From assembly GCA_030710605.1 (NCBI GenBank), contig CP092880.1, positions 17,206,181-17,270,180 on the forward strand: a DNA stretch of 64,000 nt, given 5' to 3'. Under the pieces are notes generated by a model, which had not been told where the DNA came from, did not search any database, and saw nothing but the letters and a program-made list of their open reading frames with translations. A program made the position numbers and the translations under genes. Position 1 is the first letter of the stretch, and every line of letters begins with the position of its first letter. The DNA is from Cordylochernes scorpioides (taxonomy: Eukaryota > Arthropoda > Arachnida > Pseudoscorpiones > Chernetidae). Of the stretch, positions 51,542 through 64,000 are shown piece after piece.

Positions 51542-52233
51542 GTAAGTTTGACCAGATTTATCCACATTGTAAGAACAGCTCTTTGTATATCTTCCTTTTG
51601 TAGCAAAGTGTTATATAAAGATGTGTACTTTTTATCCCATATACCTCTTGTTTAAATCCTACAGCACCTCAAGGGATTCCTGTTGATAAGGTGTTGAATA
51701 TTATAGCCATTTGATACTTTGACGAGTTGTGATAAATGGTTAAATTTACTAAGCTATTTGAATGGTAGTTGGTTGAATTAAAGAGGTTTTACTGTATTTT
51801 GAAAGGTCTGTATGTCCAGAAAAGTATTATTCTCTGCAATACATAATAATAATAAACATAACAGCTTGGGAAGATGAGTTTCTTTTTTTATTTATATTCT
51901 TCTCAAGTTTCGAGGATCACAATCCCTTTACAAGCATATATGATTAAATAAATCTAATCTTTAATTAGTATTTCAATCTTGTTCATCTTGAACAATCTAT
52001 ATCTCTATATATATAAAAGTCAATTTCTGTCTGTCTGTTTCGCGATAAACTCAAAAACTACTGAACCAATTGGTACCAAATTTTGCATGTCGCTTTTTAT
52101 AAACCTGAGGAAAATTTTCGGCTACATTTTGATTAGTATTTTTGGCTATTTCTTTTTTTCATTTGAAGAATTTTTTTTTTACGCGGAGTAATCCGGAATG
52201 GAATGAATACCCAAATATGGCCATTTTTTATAC

Positions 52234-52304
52234 GCATCGGTGGTTCAGTGGTAGAATGCTCGCCTGCCACGCGGGCGGCCCGGGTTCGATTCCCGGCCGA
52301 TGCA
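52234..52304 (+). tRNA. tRNA-Gly (GCC), copy 2
   Basis: Base-for-base identical to 28817-28887, with intact stems and promoter boxes, followed by a T-run terminator. Confidence 0.92.
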
Positions 52305-53123
52305 TTTTTTTTTTTTCAATTTTTAAAACTCATTTATATTAAATACTAGACGTATGACCCGGCTTCGCCCGAGAATTCCCCCGATTGCAATTTCCTTCAT
52401 ACTGAAAGTACATCAATAATAAATATTAGAAGTGCCATAGAATAGCAATACAGAAGTAACACATAAACTACAGGAAAAAAGTGTGTGTGATGGCAAAAAT
52501 TGTATTATATTAGTGTTTAGGTATTTGATTTAATTAATATAGTTGATATTATAATATATATTTATATTATACTAGCCGAATGACCCGGGCAACGCCCGGG
52601 TTTTACCCTATTAAATGAACCCTATTCAAATACTATTCGTTACAATTATAAATTGGCGCCGTGGATGTCACTCTTGTGAAACGTCCCGCTCCAAACTTTG
52701 TGTCTGAGAAGCGATATTTTTATAGAAAGATGATCTGGCTTTTGTTTTCTGCTCGAATGAATGATTTTCTGTTAGAATTTTGTTCCTGCATACAAAATAA
52801 TGAACTGGTTTCACCCGTGGTCTCTGCTTTTTGGAATTTTTCCCGATATAATTTTGTATCTGATAATCAAACATGATACAGCAATATCGTCATCATCATT
52901 TTCTGACTAAAAATATATAGTTTTAATAATTGATTTATATATTTTTAAAAATAGCCTATCGTCTTCCCCGTATTCTTTTACCTATGTATGGAAATTTTGG
53001 TTTGAATTAGTGAACTACTGCGAATTTGTATACCGGACATACAGACAGACAAACATACAAACATTCATTTTTATATATATAGAGATATAATATAAATGAG
53101 TTTTAAAAATTGTAAAAAAAAAA

Positions 53124-53195
53124 TGCATCGGCTGGGAATCGAACCCGGGCCGGCCCGCGTGGAAGGCGAGCATTCTACCACTGAACCACCGATTC
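53124..53195 (-). tRNA. tRNA-Gly-like, anticodon TCC, with one extra base
   Basis: As 29707-29777, but one additional C between the anticodon stem and T-stem (GGGCCGGCCC against GGGCGGCCC), making 72 bases. The D-loop GTGGTAG is the normal form here. Probably a pseudogene. Confidence 0.65.
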
Positions 53196-53327
53196 TTATT
53201 AAAAAAATGGCCATATTTGGGTATTCATTCCATTCCGGATTATTCCGCGTAAAAAAAAAGTTTTTCAAATGAAAAAAAGAAATAGCCATCGGGGGAATTC
53301 TCGGTCGAAGCCGGGTCATACGTCTAG

Positions 53328-55740
53328 TACATATATAAAAGAAAGTCGTGTTAATTGTTACACTATTTATAACTCAAGAATGGTTGAACTGATTTAGATG
53401 AAAATTGGTGAGGAGGTAGCTTAGAACCAGCAGATGGACATAGGATACTTTTTATCCCGTTCAACCACGTCAAGAACGGCTAAACTGTCAAATACATTAA
53501 CTTATAAAGATGTATCAGAGGCGCATGCGCGAGCACGCACTCAACGAGGCTTACCCACGAGCACGGGTTGCATGCTAAAAAATAAAGCTTAATTTGTTAG
53601 AAATATTTCTCCTTTTTGTTAATAAATACATCTGTTTATTATTGTTTAAAATATCAGCTTTAAATTGTGTATAAAAAAAATAAGAAAGACCGGCAGGCAA
53701 GAAGCTGGCTGTCATCTGATCAGGCGAGGCGTCGACGTCAGCAGTGCGCGCTTTAGGGTGAGAAAAGGTTGTTGCCGACTGCCACTGCGGCTTGAATCCC
53801 GAACTTGAGATGAATGAGGAGATTCATAATCGGGCTTTACTCTTGATCGAAGACATGTGTTACCTCAGGTGCGGTAGTTTATTAGTCAGGTTAGGAAGGC
53901 CAGCGCCAAATCGTGAAATGAATGACGCTTTTAATAGCGAATTGAAACGAGAACGTAAATATGATCACCATAAATTAGATTTAGTAGTTCAAACGAATGT
54001 ACCCCTATTGAATCCCCTACAAAAGGAAGTTTATAATACATTAATGAAAGCAATTGATGATGGAAATGGTGGTTTATATTTCCTGGATGCCCCTGGTGGA
54101 ACTGGTAAGACATTCCTCATGTCAGTAGTTTTAGCCACTTTTCGTACGAGATCAGACATTGCGGTTGTAGTTGCTTCTTCTGGAATAGCAGCCAAATTGT
54201 TAGGAGGATGCCATACAGCTCATTCAGCATTAAAAATGCCGTTAAATTTTCAAAATATTGAAGCACCAACATGTAATATTGCAAAAACTTCCGCAATGGC
54301 CAAAGTTTCATCAGCATCTAAAATCATCATCTGGGACGAATGCACAATGGCACACAAACGTGCATTAGAAGCACTTGACCGAACATTAGAAGATCTATGC
54401 AATGATTCGAGATGTTTTGGAGGCGTAATGATTTTACTGTCTGGCGATTTCCGCCAAACTATGCCAGTAATTCCAAGATCTACGGCTGCCGACGAAAAAA
54501 ACACTTGCCTCAAATAATCGAATCTATGGTGCTATGTGAAGAAACTTCAGCTGATAACAAACATGAGAATTGCATTGTTTAATGATACATCTGGTAAAGA
54601 TTTCTCTGAGAAATTGCTGAGTATCGTAATGGTCGAGTACCTTTCGACAAATCAAGCGGATTGATTTCATTTCCTCAGAATTTCTGTAACTTTGTCTCAT
54701 CGAAAGACGAACTTATTAACAAAGTATTCCCTAGCATCATTACTAACTACAAATATAGTGAATGGTAGAGTGAGCAGTAATTTTAGCGGCTAAGAATAAA
54801 GATGTAGATGACCTCAACTACATAATTCAGAATGAGATCATTGGAACAATGCATTCATTTAAATCTATTGATTGTGTAACAAGTACAGATGAAGCCACCA
54901 GCTATCCAATTGAAATTTTAAACTCCTTGGATGTGCCTGGCTTACCACCTCACAATTTACGCCTAAAAGTTGGTTCCGCAGTAATCATACTTTGAAACAT
55001 AAACCAACCCAAACTCTGCAACGGTACGCGTTTGGTGTTAAGTAAATTGAGGAACAATGTAATTTACGCGACGATACTCAACGGAAAATCCGAAGGTGAG
55101 GAAGTTCTCATTCCGAGGATCCCGAAGATTCCAACCGATATTTATCGTTTGAGTTTGAACAACTTCAATTTCCGATCCATCTTGCATTCGCCATGACCAT
55201 TAACGAATCACAAGGCCAATCCTTCAAAGTTTGTGGTCTGAATCTGGAAAATCTATGTTTTTCCCATAGTCAATTATATGTGGCATGTTCACGGGTCGGA
55301 AGACCATCTACGTTTTTTGTTTTTGCGTCTAATAATAAAACTAAAAATGTCGTGTATCACAAGGTGCTTAACTGAAGAGTGCAATATAAACAACAAAAAA
55401 AGAATCATTAAAATACTTGATTTTTTAAATTTATAATTCCTAAACAAAAATTGAACTTAATAAATTCCAAAATCTGTTTATTTATGCCTCTATGGCGGAA
55501 TACAGTTCGCCGGGTCAGCTATAACACAATAAAAACAGCATACACAATCGGGGAGGGAAAATGCACTTGCGTAAATCCAGGGCGTTGCCGGAATCATTCG
55601 GCTAATATCAATAAAATGTTTTTGAAATACTATACCAATATTATTCTATAGCACTACTACTATTTATTATTAATGTATTTCCACTCTGAAGGAAATTGCA
55701 CTCGGGGAAATTCTCGGGTGAAGCCGGGTCATTTGTCTAG
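53328..55740 (+). mobile_element. Helitron H2 (copy 2)
   Basis: Begins ATATATAAAAGAAAGTCG, ends with the CCGGG hairpin and CTAG at 55737-55740. Confidence 0.8.
53792..55375 (+). pseudogene. Helitron Pif1-like helicase, better-preserved relic
   Basis: The first 241 codons are open from NPELEMNEE through LLNPLQKEVYNTLMKAI, Walker A GGTGKT, VVVASSGIAAKLL, Walker B IIIWDECTMAH and SGDFRQTMPVIPRS to a stop after NTCLK shared with copy 1. Later pieces share the same stops. The last 60 codons (MTINESQGQSFKVCGLNLEN, then a VACSRVGRPSTFFVF phrase) are open here but shifted in copy 1. So the shared stops predate the duplication, and the frameshifts at 30593 and 31896 of copy 1 came later. Confidence 0.9.
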
Positions 55741-56387
55741 TCTATATATATAAAATTGAATGTCTGTCTGTCTGTCTGTACTCTATAGATTCAAAAACCA
55801 TACATCCAATCGCCGTGAAATTTTGGGATATTATTAGGTATATCACCGGGAAGGTTTTTGAAAAATAATTTCATGAATATCTTGAATATCCTTAGAGTTA
55901 TTTGCAGATTTGTATATTTAACTCGCAAGCAGCGCCCCCATTGTGACGATGTTAACAAGTTTTCTTATCACTAAGTTTGTTATCTTAAATATTATTTATC
56001 AAAAGTAAGATTATCTCAGGATGACACGGCAATTTATTTGAGACAAGAATAATGATACAATTCCAAGGCGAAGATACTATTCCTTTAACTTCCAATTACC
56101 GAGGGAACCAATTAATATTGATTTTATTCAACTTATCGAGTATTTTTTCAAGGGACCGGGAAAAAATGTTCACTAGATAAATTAGGAAAGACAAAATTCA
56201 GGATGACACGGCACACAGGGACCGGGAAAAAATGTTCACTTTATCGAGAGATTCAAATTTACGAGTTTCAAATTATCAAAATATATCTTTTTTTTAAATA
56301 AGTTTTTAGAGAATTGTTTTAACAAATGTTCGCTAGACAAACCTTTACTCGGGTAAAACCCCGGGCGAAGCCGGGTACGTCCGCTAG
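55741..56387 (+). mobile_element. Helitron H3 (copy 2)
   Basis: TCTATATATATAAAATTG to CTAG at 56384-56387. Abuts H2 with no spacer. The 3' terminus reads CCGCTAG, against CCGCTCTAG in copy 1. Confidence 0.85.
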
Positions 56388-57074
56388 TATACTATATTTG
56401 AAGATTATGATTTATTTTGCCATGTACTCCCATAGTAGGGTTTGTGATACCTGGAACTTGAGAAGAATCCCTATATACAGGGTGATTCAAAAGTCTTGCA
56501 CAACTTCAAAAATTAATATTTCGGCGAATATTTGCACTAGAGCATTGAGGTAACACCATTGTGTTCAGGATGCAATGGGATTTTTTAGGACAAATATTGA
56601 AAAAAAATCGATATTGATTTTAGTTACGATTTATTCGCTAGATAGCGCTCTACTAGAATAAGAGTTCAGCGGCCTAATTGTTTGATAAATTGAAAAATAT
56701 AACTGATCGACACGTATTTTTCTTTCTTAAATACCAGGAAAGAACCCTAATAATATCAAATGATAAATAAATAAAACACCATTTCGCCAAAAGTAGAAGA
56801 ATTGGATGACAATTTTTAAATTCAATCCGAGAATGTAAAATAGGTAAATGCAAATTAAATCATATAGCCAAAAAATATATATATTTTAGATGCGTTTTGC
56901 AGGAATCCTCTCAGCGATTTAAATTTCGAAGATAATAAATATCTAATTCTTCAATTCAACTCTCTCTCTCATTATCGATTATATTTATTTTAATTAATTT
57001 GAAAATTATTTATCTATCGCTGATAATTTATTTTACTCTGAAAGGCCGTCACTACAGGATAAAGCACTCTTGCT

Positions 57075-58118
57075 GATTTTTTTTAATGCAATTCAGAATC
57101 TGCTACTGAAGCCTCACGAGCATTTCGTACTTTCAAAGGCATTCGAAGCGGTAAAGGACCCATGAGTTGCTACTCTCTAAGGCGAATGATAAAATTTTTG
57201 AGAAGACTAGATCTCTGGAAGCAAAACCTCGTAGTTGAAGATCATCGCCATGCGAGTCTGTAGCTGTTACAGTTTCGCAGAATTTTGAAGCTATTGAAAT
57301 GTTATCCATGTATGGAGAAGTAAGTTCTCGACAAGTTTCTCGACAAACGGGGACTTTGTGTGGAACAGTTTGGAAAGGATTTTTCTTGAATAATACCCGT
57401 ACAAAATTCAAAGATTTCACGAGCTAAAAGTCGACGATTTTGAGAAGCGTCAAGAATTCGCGGCATGGGTTTTCCTGCAAATTGATTTTGATGAAAACTG
57501 GCTGTCGAATGTTCTGTGGACAGATGAAGCTCACTTTTCTCTAAACTGAGAAGTTAACACTCAAAACAGCCGCATTTGGGCAACAGAAAACCCTAGGATT
57601 TTCAGAGAAATGCCACTTCATCAGCACAGAGTTACAGTTTGGTGTGAAATCACTTCTTCTTTTATCATTGAGCCATTTTTCTTCGAAAAAATCAATGGAA
57701 GAACTTTTTAAACCGTTTCTGAAACTGGTGAACGGTATGTTCAACTTTTGAGAAAAAAGGTTATTCCTTATTACAGGACAGACAAGTACTAGGCGAAATA
57801 ACATTCATGCAAGATGGAGGACTTCTTCATATCTCCTCGCGGTGACAAACAATTGCTGAAAGATACGTTCGGAGAAGATCGTTTGATAAGTCGCTACTTT
57901 ATACACCAGTGGCTTTCAAGATCACCAGACTTGACGCTTTGCGATTTTTGACTATGGAGGTAAATAAAGTCGCGTGTTTATCAATGCCGGCCTACCATAT
58001 TGACCATGTTGAAGGCTTCTATCAGACGGCACGTTTCATCAATTTCAACAGATATGTTATTTAATGCTGTCCAATCTGTCATCTATCGTCTGCAGGCGGT
58101 GTTTGAGAATGAAGGGCG
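57075..58118 (+). pseudogene. DDE transposase relic (copy 2)
   Basis: Same fragments as 33650-34700 with additional single-base indels. The stop after VWK in copy 1 is absent here (GTVWKGFFLNNTRTKF), so copy 2 preserves that point better. Confidence 0.75.
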
Positions 58119-58801
58119 CCACATTTAGCAAGGATTGTAAGAAGGAAGGCAGTTACCTCCTGTGTTATATAAGCTGCCATGTATTATATGATTTACCAAT
58201 ATTTTGCAGCTCTTTGTGTTGGGTTATGGGGATAATAAATGCTATCCTCACATCTTGACTCTTTTTTTTATGTTTTTGTTTGTAAACCATAATTTTTTGG
58301 TTTGTCATTTGCTCACATCTTATATTATGCCGTGCAGACCGAAGTGCTGTAACTTCTCGAATAACACTGGTACACACAATTTTACCCCTTATGTTTAATT
58401 TATTGCTTTTCGCTCATTAGAAGAAATAGCATAAGGAATATTCTCTGTACACCCCTAACTTTAGAAATTTTGTGCAAAAAATAAATTAATAATACAAAAT
58501 GATTTTACTACCACGTTATTCAACACAAAATGTCTACCTAAAAATGATTTTTTTTGAGGGAACACATTTTAAAAATTGTGTACAGTATAATAAGCAATGG
58601 TAACATTTGACAAGCCCATAGGATATGTGGAATAAAGTATGGCAAATAGATTTTGACAGCCTCCCTCTTTATTTCATTTGTTGGATCATGACAAATTTCC
58701 AGTTAAATAGTCAAGTTTCGCCAATTTGTCAAGATACTATACATTTTTATAGCAAGAAATCCTATTAGTAGTGCCATCATAATTTTGGTACTATATTAAC
58801 A

Positions 58802-59257
58802 CTAGCCGAATGACCCGGGCAACGCCCGTGTTTTAATTTAGACACGTGGACCTGTTGGATCATTAACGCCCGTGTTTTACCCGATTGAATGTTTTTATTC
58901 ATATACTATTTGTTACAATTATAAATTGGCGCCTTAAATAAATGCATATATTAGTTAATAGCTATAACCTATGTGCTTTATCTGTCTATGTACTGTTGGC
59001 TTCCGTAGGCGTCTCTCACTGGGAAAAAGAAAGAGAGGATTCCATTTAGTTATTAACTAATATATGCATTTATTTAAGGAGCGACCCGCTCCAACACAAT
59101 AGTTACAAAAACCAAAAAGCGAGTGGGGGGCAAAGTGTCTCGCGCAGTGGCGGCGCCATCGTAGCGAACCAATAGGAGAGCGCCATTCCAAAAAAAAAAA
59201 AAAAAGGCAAACGGTGACAGAGATGAAGAACGCATGACGCTCGTAACTGTATATAGA
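58802..59257 (-). mobile_element. Non-autonomous Helitron (copy 2 of 35376-35831)
   Basis: CTAG at 58802, TCTATATACAG start near 59257 on the minus strand. Confidence 0.8.
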
Positions 59258-59528
59258 ATTTCAAAAAATCGTGTATTGATTTCAGCAGTGTTTTTCAAAC
59301 ATTCAATCTATTTCACAAAACCACATCTAAAATATATTTTTTTTGCTACATGTTCTAATTTGCGTTTACCTATTTTACATATCTCGGATTGTATTTAAAA
59401 ATCGTCATCCAATTCTTCTACTTTTGGCGAAATGGTGTTTTATTAATTTATCATTTGATATTATTAGGGTTCTTTCCTGGTATTCAAAAAGGAAAAATAC
59501 GTGTCGATCAGTTTCGAATTTTTAAATA

Positions 59529-61020
59529 CACTGGTGTCCAAAAAATAAGAAACTTAACCAATATTGAAATTTCTCAAAAGCTAATTTATTAACAAATATA
59601 ATATTTAGTATACAAATAGTTTAAACTATGGAGAATTTGGCTAGCTATATGAAAATAAAAAAAATATTTGAAATTATGAAATATGCAAATTATTACCAAC
59701 ATACCCAAAGCTAAGGTTCCAGATCTTAAAGAAATAAGATATCAATAGGGAGTATGATCACCTCTAACAGCTATCAAGGTCTCAGAGCAAGCCTTCATAC
59801 TGTTTACCAGGCTTTGTAGGAGGTCCAGGGGTAGTAAACCCCACTCCTCCAATAGAGCAGTTCTTAGCTCAACGAGGGTTCTGGGAGAGGGATGACGAGC
59901 TCCAATACGCCTCCCTAGAGCATCCCACACATGCTCTATTGGATTCAAATCCTGAGAACTGGCTGGCCACTGCATCCTTCGAATATTCTCACTCTGGAGA
60001 TATTCATTGACTAGCCTAGCCCTATGCGGACGAGCATTATCGTCCATAAAAATTAAATTGTGACCAATTTGATCTCTATAAGGTCTTAGATAGGGCTCAA
60101 GGATCTCGTCCCTGTACCTTTGGGCAGTTAAAGTGCCCCCAGAAAAAAATGTGGAGGGGTGTGCGTTTGCTAGAACTGACGCCAGCCCAGACTAAGAGAC
60201 TGTCCCCTCTAAAACTGTCTATTTCCCTTATGTTACTGGGATGATAGCGGGTTCCAGACTCCCTCCAGATGAAACTCGTCGAGAATCTGTTTTTAACTAA
60301 ATCTTGACTCGTCTCTGAAGAGAACATTGGCCCACTGATCATGAGTCCAGGCGTGATGTTCCAAGCACCAATTCAAACGGGCTCTCCTGTGAGCAGAGGT
60401 TAAAGGGATACAGACCATTGGTCGTCTTGCATAAAGAGCACCTTCGTGAAGCCTTTGGTAAACAATTTATCTTGAAATTCTCGTTCCAGTAGCACTTGAG
60501 AGTTCATTAGAGAGTTGAATAGCTGTCATCTCCCTATGGCGCTTGGCAGTTACGACCAGGTAACGGTCTTCAGAGGTAGCTGTTTTTATTTTTCTACCAG
60601 AACCATCTTTTCTTTTGATGGTTCCTGTCTCAATGAACTGTTTCCATATTTTGCTGACCACAGATTTATCCATATTTAGCCATTTTGCTACTTCAACTTG
60701 TGATTGCCGTGCCTCCATTCTCCCAACAGCTCTCCATTTTTAATCATCTGCTAAAATTTTTCGTAAACTCATAATTAACTAAGGAGAAAATAAAATTATA
60801 ATTGGACAATTCTTAGATGGGGTAAATGACACGCCAAATAGCACACTTATAAAGACAAGCGAAAATATGCATATTTTCAATTTTACCGAATCGAATGGTT
60901 GCGATAAATAAATTCTACGACTTAAAATACCTAATTAAATTACCTTTTAGGCTTTTAGCGTTGTATATTTTAAAACATATCATTAGAAAACAAAAGTTTC
61001 TTATTTTTTGGACACCAGTG
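59529..61020 (-). mobile_element. Tc1 transposon (copy 2)
   Basis: Same 27-bp TIRs and TA flanks as 36104-37592. Confidence 0.95.
59742..60772 (-). pseudogene. Tc1 transposase, more decayed copy
   Basis: Shares the two base losses near the first catalytic aspartate with copy 1. It additionally has a stop replacing F in DDFKWRA near 60741 and a one-base insertion near 60145 (IFFWGHFNCP in place of IFSGGTLTAQ). DDNARPH and the NPIEHVWDAL motif remain. Confidence 0.9.
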
Positions 61021-61139
61021 TATTTGCCCTAAAAATCCCATTACATCCTGAACACAATGGTGTTTACCGCATTGCTCTGGCGCAAATATTCGCATAGTCC
61101 TTAATTTTTAAAGTTGTGCAAGACTTTTGGATCACCCTG

Positions 61140-61945
61140 TATATAAAAGTCAGTGCATAAGTGTATGTAATGTAATGTATGTATGTAATATATGTATGCA
61201 TGCTATACACATTAACAATATGTAACTAATCTGGCTGAAATTTTAACACAATAATAGAGGTGAATCTGGAAAAACTTATAGGCAAATTTTCAGGCTTCTA
61301 TCTCGAATATCCTTAAAGTAATTAACAAATAATTAACATTTTTCCCTATTTCACTCACAACCAGCACCTCACTGCGGTAACTTCGAAAAGTAAATTTGAG
61401 GAAGGATGGACCACGTGGGGCAACGGTGACCTTGAGTGACGTAATGATGGCGTAGGGGCAAGAAATCACTTGCCATCATTTTATGTATACATTAAGTTTA
61501 AAATATATTTAAATAAAAAATCAAAATTATACAAATATATACAAAATATTTTCAAATATCGTTGTGAAAATTTACATTTTTACTTTTATATTTTAAAAAC
61601 ACACAAAGTTTGGAGCGGGACGTTTCACAAGAGTGACATCCACGACGTCAATTTATAATTGTAACGAATAGTATTTGAATAAAACATTTAATCAGGTAAA
61701 ACCTGGGCGTTGCCCAGGGTCATTCGGCTAGTATACAATAAAAAAAGAAACTCATCTCAGGAAGCTTTTATTTTTTGTTATTTATAGGTCTTATGTGTTT
61801 AGTCTCCAGGCTTAACTAGGGAGCTCAGCTCAGAGCTGGGAGGGCATATGGATTCAGCTTTGTGTCCTAGCAAGGGGTGAATATAATGGCTGTGATTACC
61901 ACGGAGAGAAAGGGGGGGGGGGGGGGGGCGAGGGGACATATTGAC
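61140..61945. other. H4 tail and non-coding spacer
   Basis: Helitron body to 61731. Afterwards an extra GGGAGCTCAGCTCAGAGCTG palindromic patch near 61820 that copy 1 lacks, and a G-run of about 18 bases at 61911-61928 against 8 in copy 1. Confidence 0.5.
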
Positions 61946-62065
61946 AGTGTGGTGTGGTGACCAGGAGGACACATATTGACTGTTTTATAGTGACCAAGGG
62001 GGACACATTTTGACAGTAGTGTGGTGTGACAGAGAAATTCCTCCTTGCCGTCATCCCTCTCCCTT

Positions 62066-62290
62066 ATGAACAAGTCAGAAGTGGAGGAGGAGGAAGAAGA
62101 AGCGAAGGAGAAGGTAAGACAAGTTGTTCTCTCTTTAAAGCAGCAAGAATGTTTAATGTTTTATCTTCATATGTCTTCTTCTTTCTTATCTCCACACTAG
62201 GTGAAGTAGAATGCGTCTGCCTTTGTCATTAAGACTGGAAGCACTATTCACTGGCAGTCCGACTTAGCTCCAAAAGAAAGCCGTCTCTGA
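62066..62290 (+). pseudogene. Two-exon gene-like unit with early stop (copy 2)
   Basis: Exon 1 62066-62113 has one glutamate codon fewer than 38680-38730, and the donor GTAAGA is intact. Exon 2 begins at 62201 after CCACACTAG but its third codon is TAG. Confidence 0.35.
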
Positions 62291-63126
62291 CATGAGGAAC
62301 AGATGCCATTTGCAGCCGCTCCTAACATGAAGTACAAACGCTGCTCATCCTGTATTCCTGGATTAGGAGCCCTTACAGGGTACTATCAGCCGGGCCAGCT
62401 GAGCCCAGGTTTTTTACCGAGTTTGTTACTGCTCCCCCTGCTCCTTTTTCATCCTGGCTTGGACCGGCAAAGGCGGAGTTATAGTCTCTATATATCTTCA
62501 TATGTAGCAGCTAGATTGTGACCTTGCAGCTAGCTAAATTGAGCCTTAGGTTGTGCCACGTGTATAGGTGGCCACAGCAATATCTCAAGCTATTGGTAAT
62601 AAACTCCATAGATATGTTTATATATCACAGTTTTATTGTAATACAATAAAAGCTTTATATTTGATTGAAGTAATAATTGTATTGGCGTGATGTAAAAACA
62701 ACCCTCAATACCCTCAATGTACAAATGTAATACAGTAAAACCTCCATAAACAAACACTAATGCTACAAAACACGTTTATACAAAGAAGTTTTCATTGCCA
62801 AAATTGCCTTTTTAACAATTAGCTGCTCTCCAGTAAGAGGACGACATCTCTCTCTTTTGACTCTGCATCTAGGAGTATTTTAGAGAGAATTTGCATTGTT
62901 TTTTTAAAATATATTTCAAACAAAACTCTTATCAATTGATATTAAAAGTAATTTTTTAAAAACTCTTCCTGTTCAAATTTATTTTATTTGAACACACAAA
63001 ACGCGATATACCGGCTAGGGATAATTGCGTCGATTTACATTTTATTAAACAGAAACAGCTATAAACATATTATACAAAAAAAGTAATAAAAAATAAAAAT
63101 AGAAACAATAATATATATTAAGAACC
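62291..63126. other. Non-coding interval
   Basis: Matches 38908-39745. No firm gene. Confidence 0.4.
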
Positions 63127-64000
63127 TGAACCTTTCAGGTTTGAAAGATAATCATAAATATATCTACAAAAATAGTTAAACCTATGATAATTCTCTCTGC
63201 TATTTACCAATTGATATAGATCTACAACATTATTTATTGTCTGTTGTCTAGCGGTGAAGAAGAGTGGGCATTCCAGCAGTAGGTGTCTTCAGTCCTGGAA
63301 TTCGTTGCCACAATGACAGCTAGAGTCTTCAATGCTCCAATTTTTGATAAAAAAAATCCCTTAATATTCTCATGGTTCGTTATAAACTGGTTATTATAAA
63401 AATTGGAGCGGAAATATGTTGGAATTCCAAACGGAAAAAAAGCATTGGAATGTTTCATTTGTTTTTAGAAATAATTCATTCATTTTTGCACTTAAAAATG
63501 ATCTAAATATACTTGGAGAATGTGGTCTATAAGTATTTTGATCCTCTATCGAAGTTGAGCCAAATCATATTTAATTATTTTAGATTCAATATAATCTGTG
63601 AGAAGGGGGATGTTCGTAAGACTATGGACGCAGTTGGAAGTTGTAGTTTTGTAGGCACTGCTCACCCAAAGAAGAATTTGATATTGAGAATAATTTAATT
63701 TTCTTTGCATGACTCATTTATAAATTCGTACCATGTTTCTGAATCATAGGTAAGAACTGGCCTGATAATTATTTTATACAAAATTATTCTTTTTTTAGTA
63801 TTTATTCCCCACAACTTTCCACAAAATGAAAACAGAAAATGTTACATTCTTACGATCCTACACAAAATATCGTTGTAGGTGGGGTGAAATCAATCTTATT
63901 TTTTATTTTATGATTTGAGAATTTTATGCCTAATATCTTAATTTAAACTATTGGGTTCAAAATAATATTAGGTATTTCAATTGGAACGTTAGGTTTATTT
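63127..64000 (-). pseudogene. LINE ORF2 C-terminal half (copy 2), cut by the window
   Basis: Same phrases as 39740-40640 (YKIIIRPVLTYDSETWYEF, WVSSAYKTTTSN, HLLLECPLF) with more frame breaks. The copy extends beyond the window end. Confidence 0.65.

Larger units (their letters stand above)
52004..53327 (+). mobile_element. Helitron H1 (copy 2)
   Basis: TCTATATATATAAAAG start, CTAG end at 53324-53327. Contains inverted Helitron H5 at 52572-53085 and both tRNA-Gly copies. Confidence 0.75.
56478..61139 (+). mobile_element. TIR transposon (copy 2 of 33045-37711)
   Basis: CAGGGTGATTCAAAAGTCTT and its inverted partner, TA on both sides. Transposase relic at 57075-58118, Helitron at 58802-59257, Tc1 at 59529-61020. 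Confidence 0.85.
56468..61731 (+). mobile_element. Helitron H4 (copy 2), split by the TIR transposon
   Basis: Same architecture as 33035-38310. 3' CTAG at 61728-61731, where the hairpin loop side has gained a base (GCCCAGGGTC). Confidence 0.7.
42374..64000. repeat. Second copy of the 22-kb block (matches 18085-40640)
   Basis: Collinear with copy 1 in the same orientation from the RNase H relic through the Helitrons, TIR transposon and terminal LINE. Identity by eye is very high (well above 95 percent) from about 25.5 kb onward and somewhat lower at the start. Differences are small indels plus the private insertions. Either a true tandem segmental duplication or two haplotypes placed in series by the assembler. 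Confidence 0.9.

Overview
The window looks like repeat-dense, AT-rich DNA from an arthropod nuclear genome. The evidence is eukaryotic: Tc1/mariner transposons of several lineages, Helitrons with arthropod-like termini and a decayed Pif1-type helicase, non-LTR (LINE) fragments with endonuclease, reverse-transcriptase, RNase H and zinc-knuckle parts, tRNA-derived SINEs, and nuclear tRNA-Gly genes with internal Pol III promoters. A DDE-transposase relic of a type I associate with spiders and insects leans toward arthropods, but no host gene fixes the species. I found no complete single-copy host gene. The nearest candidates are short exon-like segments with good splice signals, and these are themselves repeated.

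Layout: (1) 1-665 is unrelated flank carrying a 63-bp tandem repeat. (2) 666-18965 is a large imperfect palindrome. A left arm (666-4330) and an inverted right arm (16490-18965) surround two 27-bp satellite arrays in opposite orientation: C-rich on + (4330-12421) and G-rich on + (12522-16490). They meet at a 100-N gap. (3) 18085-40640 is a roughly 22-kb transposon graveyard ending in a LINE, followed by a third satellite array (40655-42273) and a second 100-N gap. (4) 42374-64000 is a second, same-orientation copy of block 3. The two copies are collinear apart from element insertions, so insertions private to one copy can be dated relative to the duplication.

Private to copy 1: a mariner (19564-20853), a short Helitron (22101-22507), and a LINE plus SINE block (23782-24785). 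Private to copy 2: a solo-LTR-like element (42651-42837), a second mariner (43360-44666), a 41-bp LINE tail with target duplication (44978-45018), and an inverted fragment (47827-48063). Shared, hence older: end-to-end and nested Helitrons carrying two oppositely oriented tRNA-Gly genes, a Helitron helicase relic, a TIR transposon with a decayed DDE transposase, and a Tc1 element nested inside that transposon.

The most interesting signals are short motifs with a hammerhead-ribozyme-like core in several repeat families, higher-order structure in the satellite, Helitron capture of tRNA-Gly with a changed anticodon in one arm, and palindromic SINE 3' ends. Everything rests on reading the sequence by eye. 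Element boundaries are good to a few bases where terminal motifs are visible and approximate elsewhere.
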